A DNA stretch of 23,570 nt from a virus. The first letter of the stretch is position 1, and every line of letters starts with the position of its first letter. The stretch lies in IMG/VR virus record IMGVR_UViG_3300044837_000155, positions 1-23,570 of that record. The stretch is one strand, 5' to 3'. The translations under genes and the position numbers were made by a program. The notes beneath the pieces were generated by a model, which was given only the letters and a program-made list of their open reading frames with translations, had not been told where the DNA came from and did not search any database. Below, piece after piece: positions 20,045-23,570 of this stretch.

Positions 20045-22888
20045 CTAGACAATCGCAAAAGTAAACGTGCTCGCCGGCTCACCGGTAATCCCGCGCCCCA
20101 GCCCCATGATCGCCGCGACCACGCCGTCAATTTTCTTCCGGTGCTGGTTCTCGGGCTTGATCGGCCGCATGTTTCCCGCCTCATCGCGCTTCACCGCCGC
20201 GTTGCCCATCATCCATCGCATCACCGCATTGCCGTCGTGCGCCAGCCCGCCACTCACGATCAGCCGCTCGAACTCCTTGCACGGCTCGTTCATCGAGATC
20301 ATCCCCTGCCGGAACTCCACCATCTTGATTCCGTGGTGATCTTGCAGGCGGTTGCTGGTCGAAACACACTGCCAGGGGTCGAACGCGACATCCTCCACCG
20401 CATACTCGCCGCACAACTCCACGATCCGCGCCTCGACGATGTCGTAATCCGTCACGTTCCCCGGCGTCTGCACCACCAGCCCGCGCGTCGTCCACTCCGC
20501 ATAGGGGATGCGGTCCAACCGTTCCCGCTCCGCCGCAGAAGCCTCAGGAATCCAGAAGAATGCCAGCACCCGCCACTTCGGGTCCTCCTCGGTCGGCGGG
20601 AACATCAGGACGAACGCCGTCAGGTCGAGCTTGGAAGAGAGATCCAGCCCGCCGAAGCACTTGCGGCCCTTCAACCGCGACACGTCGAACGTCGGGTCTT
20701 TGCACAGGTCCCACGTCTCCACCGGAATCCACGCCTCAACCTGGTCGGTCCAGATGTTCAGGTGTTTGCGAAGAAACTTGTTGCGCTCCGAAGGGATCGA
20801 TTGTGCCTTGAGGCACTTGTCGGCTAGGTCGTCCGGCTTGACCGACACCCCATAGTTTGGGTTGGCCTTGCGCCACACCTCGGGGTCCGCCCAGTCATCA
20901 TCCTTTTCAGCAGCACTTATCAGGGCAAAAAACGAATCGTTGCGCACCCCATCCTCTTTATCGAAGTCATTCAGCAACTTCTCCGCGTATTCGTGCATCG
21001 TTCCGCAGAACGAATCGGGGTCACTGCCCGCGGTGGTGATCCCGATAATCATCGGCTGACGCCGCGCGCCCGTCGCCGTCTCGATCACACTCCACATCCC
21101 GTTGTCGCGATGCTCGTGCAGCTCATCTCCGATGCCGCCATGAACGTTCAAGCCATCCTGGGTCTTGCTGTCAGCCCCCAGCGGCTCCCACTTCGACGCC
21201 GCCTTCATGTAGGCGATGTTGTTGACGTACTTGCCGCCCGAAACGTGCAGCCGGCTCTTGAGAGATGTCGAAGCGCCGACGAATGCCGCCGCGTCGGTCA
21301 TGACGATCCGCGACTGTTCCTTTTTGGTCGCGAAGCTGTAAACTTCCGCCCCCGGCTCACCATCGCCCATCAGCAGATAAAGGCCGACACCAGAGATCAG
21401 GGTGGTGTTGTGCGTCGGCACCATTCCCTCGCCCGCGAGATACAGGCGGGACGGAGAATCAACCTGAATGCAGCGGACCGGTACGGATTCTATGGGGTTG
21501 ACGGCGACGATCTGCCGGAAACTTGAGCGGGCCACCATTGCAGGACGCGGCTTCTGCCTTGTCGTCTTCCTTCTAAGGCGAAACACTGGTCGATCGGCGT
21601 AGGCGTGGAAGATGATTCTGAACTTTTCCCCGCAGTCCTCGCCGTAGATGGTCGCGCGGGCCGTTTTAATGACAGGCTTGAATCCAAGACTCCTCGCAAG
21701 TTCCAGAAATCCGTCGCGGAGCGCCACGCTCGTCGTTGTAAACTCGCACTGACCAGACTTGCCGCAATAACCGTCCGTGTCCATAAGCCCTTGGATCATG
21801 GCGGTTCGCTGTCGAACGGACCCGCGAAGGTAGGCGGCCGGGATATGTTTGTTGTTGAGCAGGTTCAAATCGCGCAGGGCTGATCGGAGCGGATTTGCTC
21901 GCCCCTTGGCCGATCGATGGCCAACGGGACTGATCGTTGCCGTAACCGCGTTACTGCGACGGTCGCGATTCCAAACGCCAAGGCAAACCCCAGCATCGCG
22001 AAGGTGGCTGACCAGCTCATCTTCTGCGCCATCGAACGTCAGGCGGTTGCAAGCAGAATGGCCGTCGCCCAGCCAAGCCCCCAAGACATAGGGGTCGATG
22101 GGAAATTCGCGATCTTCGCACTCAATCGCATCTGCAACGGGGATTCGATGGTTGTATTCAGGAATGCCGCTCCGCAGATGCGATGGACGAGATACAAGCA
22201 GCGTTCGCCGAATGTCCACCGTCGTCTTCGCGATTGGCTTCGGGCCAGCGTTCTTTCCGCCACGCCCTTTCAACCGATCACGGTCCGTTCGTGCATCGGT
22301 GAGCCAAAGGTGCTCGGCATCTGCAACAACAGAAGTCCCATCCGAAAACTTAACTTGGTAGCAATCGCGCCCGTGCATCATGTCGGTCGCAAACGTCACG
22401 CAGCACTGCTGGCCTCGCTCGTCAAATACAACGTCGCCAACTTTCAAGTCGCCCATTGCGACCCAACCCGTTGGCGTTGGGATCGGTGTATCAATCGCCA
22501 AGGCCTTCCCATTTTTGCGGGGAACCTCGATATATCCCTGCCGAAACCGCCGCGTCCCATCCGCGCGCTTCCACCCGAACAGCACCCATAGGATGAACGC
22601 CTGCCATGGCTCTGGGCGGATCACCTCGCCGGGAAGCCCATTCTTCGGCCCCCACTCCCCTTTCCAGTGCCGAAGGAAGCCGAAGAACCGGATCACCCGC
22701 GCCGCCGCCTCCTCATCGAACCACAACCCGCGCTCTTCCGCGTGCTCCAGGTCGTGAACCTGCCGCTTGACCGCCGCGATCACCAGCCGCGCCGCCGGCA
22801 CAGTGCCATCCAGCACCCCGTCCATGTACTCGCGCACCACGGAAGCGGGATCGGCAAAAACCTGGGGTTGGTCGAGGGTGGCGGTCAT
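20045..22888 (-). CDS. Terminase large subunit precursor, interrupted by an intein
   Basis: DNA-packaging motor ATPase and nuclease of the HK97/Terminase_1 type: 947-aa precursor, 581 aa after splicing. The P-loop IEVPRKNGK / TTLISG is split exactly by the intein (residues 129-494). Walker B is GGIGDELHEH (D588, E589), followed by the ATG-x-RRQPMIIGITTAG block. The nuclease domain shows GGLDLSSKLDLTAF (D749, D755) and a late acidic residue in KKIDGVVAAI (D921). Start: the ATG at 22888 overlaps the previous stop as ATGA; a GTG at 22924 lies inside the upstream gene and is less likely. Without splicing the ATPase site would be broken, so packaging depends on the intein's activity. Confidence 0.92.
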   Translation of the reverse strand: MTATLDQPQVFADPASVVREYMDGVLDGTVPAARLVIAAVKRQVHDLEHAEERGLWFDEEAAARVIRFFGFLRHWKGEWGPKNGLPGEVIRPEPWQAFILWVLFGWKRADGTRRFRQGYIEVPRKNGKALAIDTPIPTPTGWVAMGDLKVGDVVFDERGQQCCVTFATDMMHGRDCYQVKFSDGTSVVADAEHLWLTDARTDRDRLKGRGGKNAGPKPIAKTTVDIRRTLLVSRPSHLRSGIPEYNHRIPVADAIECEDREFPIDPYVLGAWLGDGHSACNRLTFDGAEDELVSHLRDAGVCLGVWNRDRRSNAVTATISPVGHRSAKGRANPLRSALRDLNLLNNKHIPAAYLRGSVRQRTAMIQGLMDTDGYCGKSGQCEFTTTSVALRDGFLELARSLGFKPVIKTARATIYGEDCGEKFRIIFHAYADRPVFRLRRKTTRQKPRPAMVARSSFRQIVAVNPIESVPVRCIQVDSPSRLYLAGEGMVPTHNTTLISGVGLYLLMGDGEPGAEVYSFATKKEQSRIVMTDAAAFVGASTSLKSRLHVSGGKYVNNIAYMKAASKWEPLGADSKTQDGLNVHGGIGDELHEHRDNGMWSVIETATGARRQPMIIGITTAGSDPDSFCGTMHEYAEKLLNDFDKEDGVRNDSFFALISAAEKDDDWADPEVWRKANPNYGVSVKPDDLADKCLKAQSIPSERNKFLRKHLNIWTDQVEAWIPVETWDLCKDPTFDVSRLKGRKCFGGLDLSSKLDLTAFVLMFPPTEEDPKWRVLAFFWIPEASAAERERLDRIPYAEWTTRGLVVQTPGNVTDYDIVEARIVELCGEYAVEDVAFDPWQCVSTSNRLQDHHGIKMVEFRQGMISMNEPCKEFERLIVSGGLAHDGNAVMRWMMGNAAVKRDEAGNMRPIKPENQHRKKIDGVVAAIMGLGRGITGEPASTFTFAIV
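21407..22504 (-). mobile_element. Class 3-type intein with LAGLIDADG homing endonuclease in terminase P-loop
   Basis: A 366-aa in-frame insert between Lys and Thr of the terminase Walker A motif. It starts with Ala instead of Cys/Ser and ends VPTHN before Thr(+1). Block A (LAIDTPIPTPTGW), block B (DGTSVVADAEHLWLTD), block F (VRCIQVDSPS) and block G are all present. The W67-C345-T364 set matches the WCT motif of class 3 inteins, in which the block F Cys replaces the first-residue nucleophile, and +1 is Thr as expected. The endonuclease has both dodecapeptides, YVLGAWLGDG (139-148, D147) and MIQGLMDTDG (236-245, D244), so homing may be intact. Boundaries were checked codon by codon. Confidence 0.92.
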
Positions 22889-23052
22889 TTGAATCGAGTC
22901 AGGTCGTCCAACTCGCGCAACCACTCAGGCGGAACTTCTTTCGCGACTTCGGCATAACGGGCAATCGCCTCAAGGATGTCCGTGATGCGCATTTTGACGT
23001 GCAACCAACGGGGCATCAGTCCAAGTGGCGGCTTGCGCAGTTCTTCACTCAT
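22885..23052 (-). CDS. Small protein between terminase subunits (55 aa)
   Basis: Overlaps the terminase small-subunit stop and the large-subunit start, each by ATGA, so all three are translationally coupled. It has a basic N-terminus (LMPRWLHVKMRI) and a helical acidic C-terminal half (EAIARYAEVAKEVPPEWLRE). No family recognised. Its place suggests a packaging accessory, but that is only positional. Confidence 0.7.
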   Translation of the reverse strand: MSEELRKPPLGLMPRWLHVKMRITDILEAIARYAEVAKEVPPEWLRELDDLTRFK

Positions 23053-23525
23053 GCCTGCCCCACCAATCGCATCCCACCCCCACCAAGAAACTCCTCCATC
23101 GGGTCCTTGTCCTGTTCCGGCTCGCTCGCCACCTTCGACCGGCTGACCGGCGTGAACCCGAACTCCACTTGAAACGCCTTCATCTGCTGGCGCGAGTCCT
23201 GCGCGATTCGCACCGCGGGGTTCACCTTGAGCAGCCCGTTCGCGTCGTACATGATCCCGCGCGACTTGATCTCCGCTTCCGCCATCATCCACACCGCCAC
23301 CACCGAGCAGTAAGCCATCAGCGCCCCGCGATCGACACGCTTGAGCAACTTCACCTCGCCCACCTCGGAAACCACCCGCGCCCATTCCGCCTTGGCTTCG
23401 TCGCACAGGTGGCTGGGACAGTCCGGGTTGCCCGATGGAAACGAAGGCTCCGCAGGGACAGGACGACGCCCAGCGTTGCCCTGGAGTTCGCGGATCGCGT
23501 TGGGCTTGCGTTTACGACCTTTCAT
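23049..23525 (-). CDS. Terminase small subunit, P27 family
   Basis: A 158-aa DNA-recognition subunit that binds the packaging start site and recruits the large subunit. The N-terminus GRKRKPNAIRELQGNAGRRP is the signature of P27-type small terminases (basic GR-x-x-KP followed by a GN-x-G-x-RP segment). The central helices (EWARVVSEVGEVKLLKRVD, then CSVVAVWMMAEAE) and the Pro/Asp-rich end agree in length and layout. ATG at 23525 with only a weak GGTGA upstream. It leads the packaging genes as usual. Confidence 0.88.
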   Translation of the reverse strand: MKGRKRKPNAIRELQGNAGRRPVPAEPSFPSGNPDCPSHLCDEAKAEWARVVSEVGEVKLLKRVDRGALMAYCSVVAVWMMAEAEIKSRGIMYDANGLLKVNPAVRIAQDSRQQMKAFQVEFGFTPVSRSKVASEPEQDKDPMEEFLGGGGMRLVGQA

Positions 23526-23528
23526 ACG

Positions 23529-23570
23529 TCACCGAAAAATTCCCCAGAATCGCGCCGCCATCTTTCTAAT
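23529..23570 (-). CDS. Possible 3' end of an upstream gene cut by the window edge
   Basis: The minus-strand frame is open from the right edge to TGA at 23531-23529, reading only 13 residues (ending WGIFR). It would end 3 bp before the terminase small subunit. Too short for any identification; listed because a coupled upstream gene is expected here. Confidence 0.2.
   Translation of the reverse strand: MRKMAARFWGIFR

Noticed and set aside
22889-22924. GTG start for the terminase large subunit
   Set aside because: It would overlap the previous gene by 40 bp and has no Shine-Dalgarno; the ATG at 22888 gives the ATGA overlap usual in this operon.
1-23570. tRNA genes, CRISPR arrays, insertion sequences or attachment sites
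   Set aside because: I saw no cloverleaf-like sequence, no regularly spaced repeats, no transposase motif and no integrase. A computational scan (tRNAscan, CRISPR finder) would be needed to exclude weak cases.

Overview
The window is a block of late genes from a tailed, siphovirus-type bacteriophage or prophage (HK97-like head, long non-contractile tail). Nearly everything is on the minus strand, so transcription runs from the right end to the left. The DNA is GC-rich, Shine-Dalgarno sequences of the AGGA/GGAG type are common, and most neighbouring genes overlap by ATGA or TGATG. Nothing in the sequence fixes the host. The NWS-type repeat in one tail-region protein and the general gene style would fit Planctomycetota or similar GC-rich bacteria, but that is only an impression. 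No integrase, repressor, lysis or replication gene is present.

Reading right to left: P27-type terminase small subunit (23525-23049), a 55-aa protein, then the terminase large subunit (22888-20045), whose P-loop is split by a 366-aa intein with a LAGLIDADG homing endonuclease. Five small overlapping genes follow (20036-18685), then the HK97-type portal (18688-16811), which carries a C-terminal zinc ribbon. Next comes an unusual fusion of HK97-type prohead protease, classic AAA+ ATPase and zinc ribbon (16525-14660). The major capsid protein (14470-12974) has its own likely promoter and a structured leader. A probable capsid-associated protein and a 59-aa protein follow.

A glycan cassette (12132-10011) then interrupts the usual order: two GT-A-type glycosyltransferases and a class I methyltransferase. 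After two small genes comes the neck: a gp6-like head-tail connector with an extra N-terminal domain (9406-8174), a head-closure protein, an 84-aa protein, a repeat-rich structural protein (6832-5822), an HK97 gp10-like protein and a tail-terminator candidate. The tail follows: two small proteins, a tail-tube candidate with an intrinsic terminator behind it, the tail assembly chaperone pair G/GT with a textbook -1 slippery heptamer (CCCAAAC at 3638-3632), a short tape-measure protein (3396-1666) and two unidentified proteins.

On the plus strand, against the operon, are two adjacent small genes (6960-7556), a Cys-rich ORF between portal and protease (16541-16792), and the 3' end of a gene entering from the left edge. 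They look like independently acquired extra genes.

The genes form one assembly line: terminase and portal package DNA, the protease (perhaps with its attached ATPase) matures the capsid, the neck proteins close the head, and the chaperones with the tape measure build the tail. The glycan cassette may decorate virions or act on the host surface. The observations most worth following up are the protease-AAA+ fusion, the intein with all the hallmarks of class 3 (no residue-1 nucleophile, W-C-T residues), the frameshift site and the glycosylation cassette.
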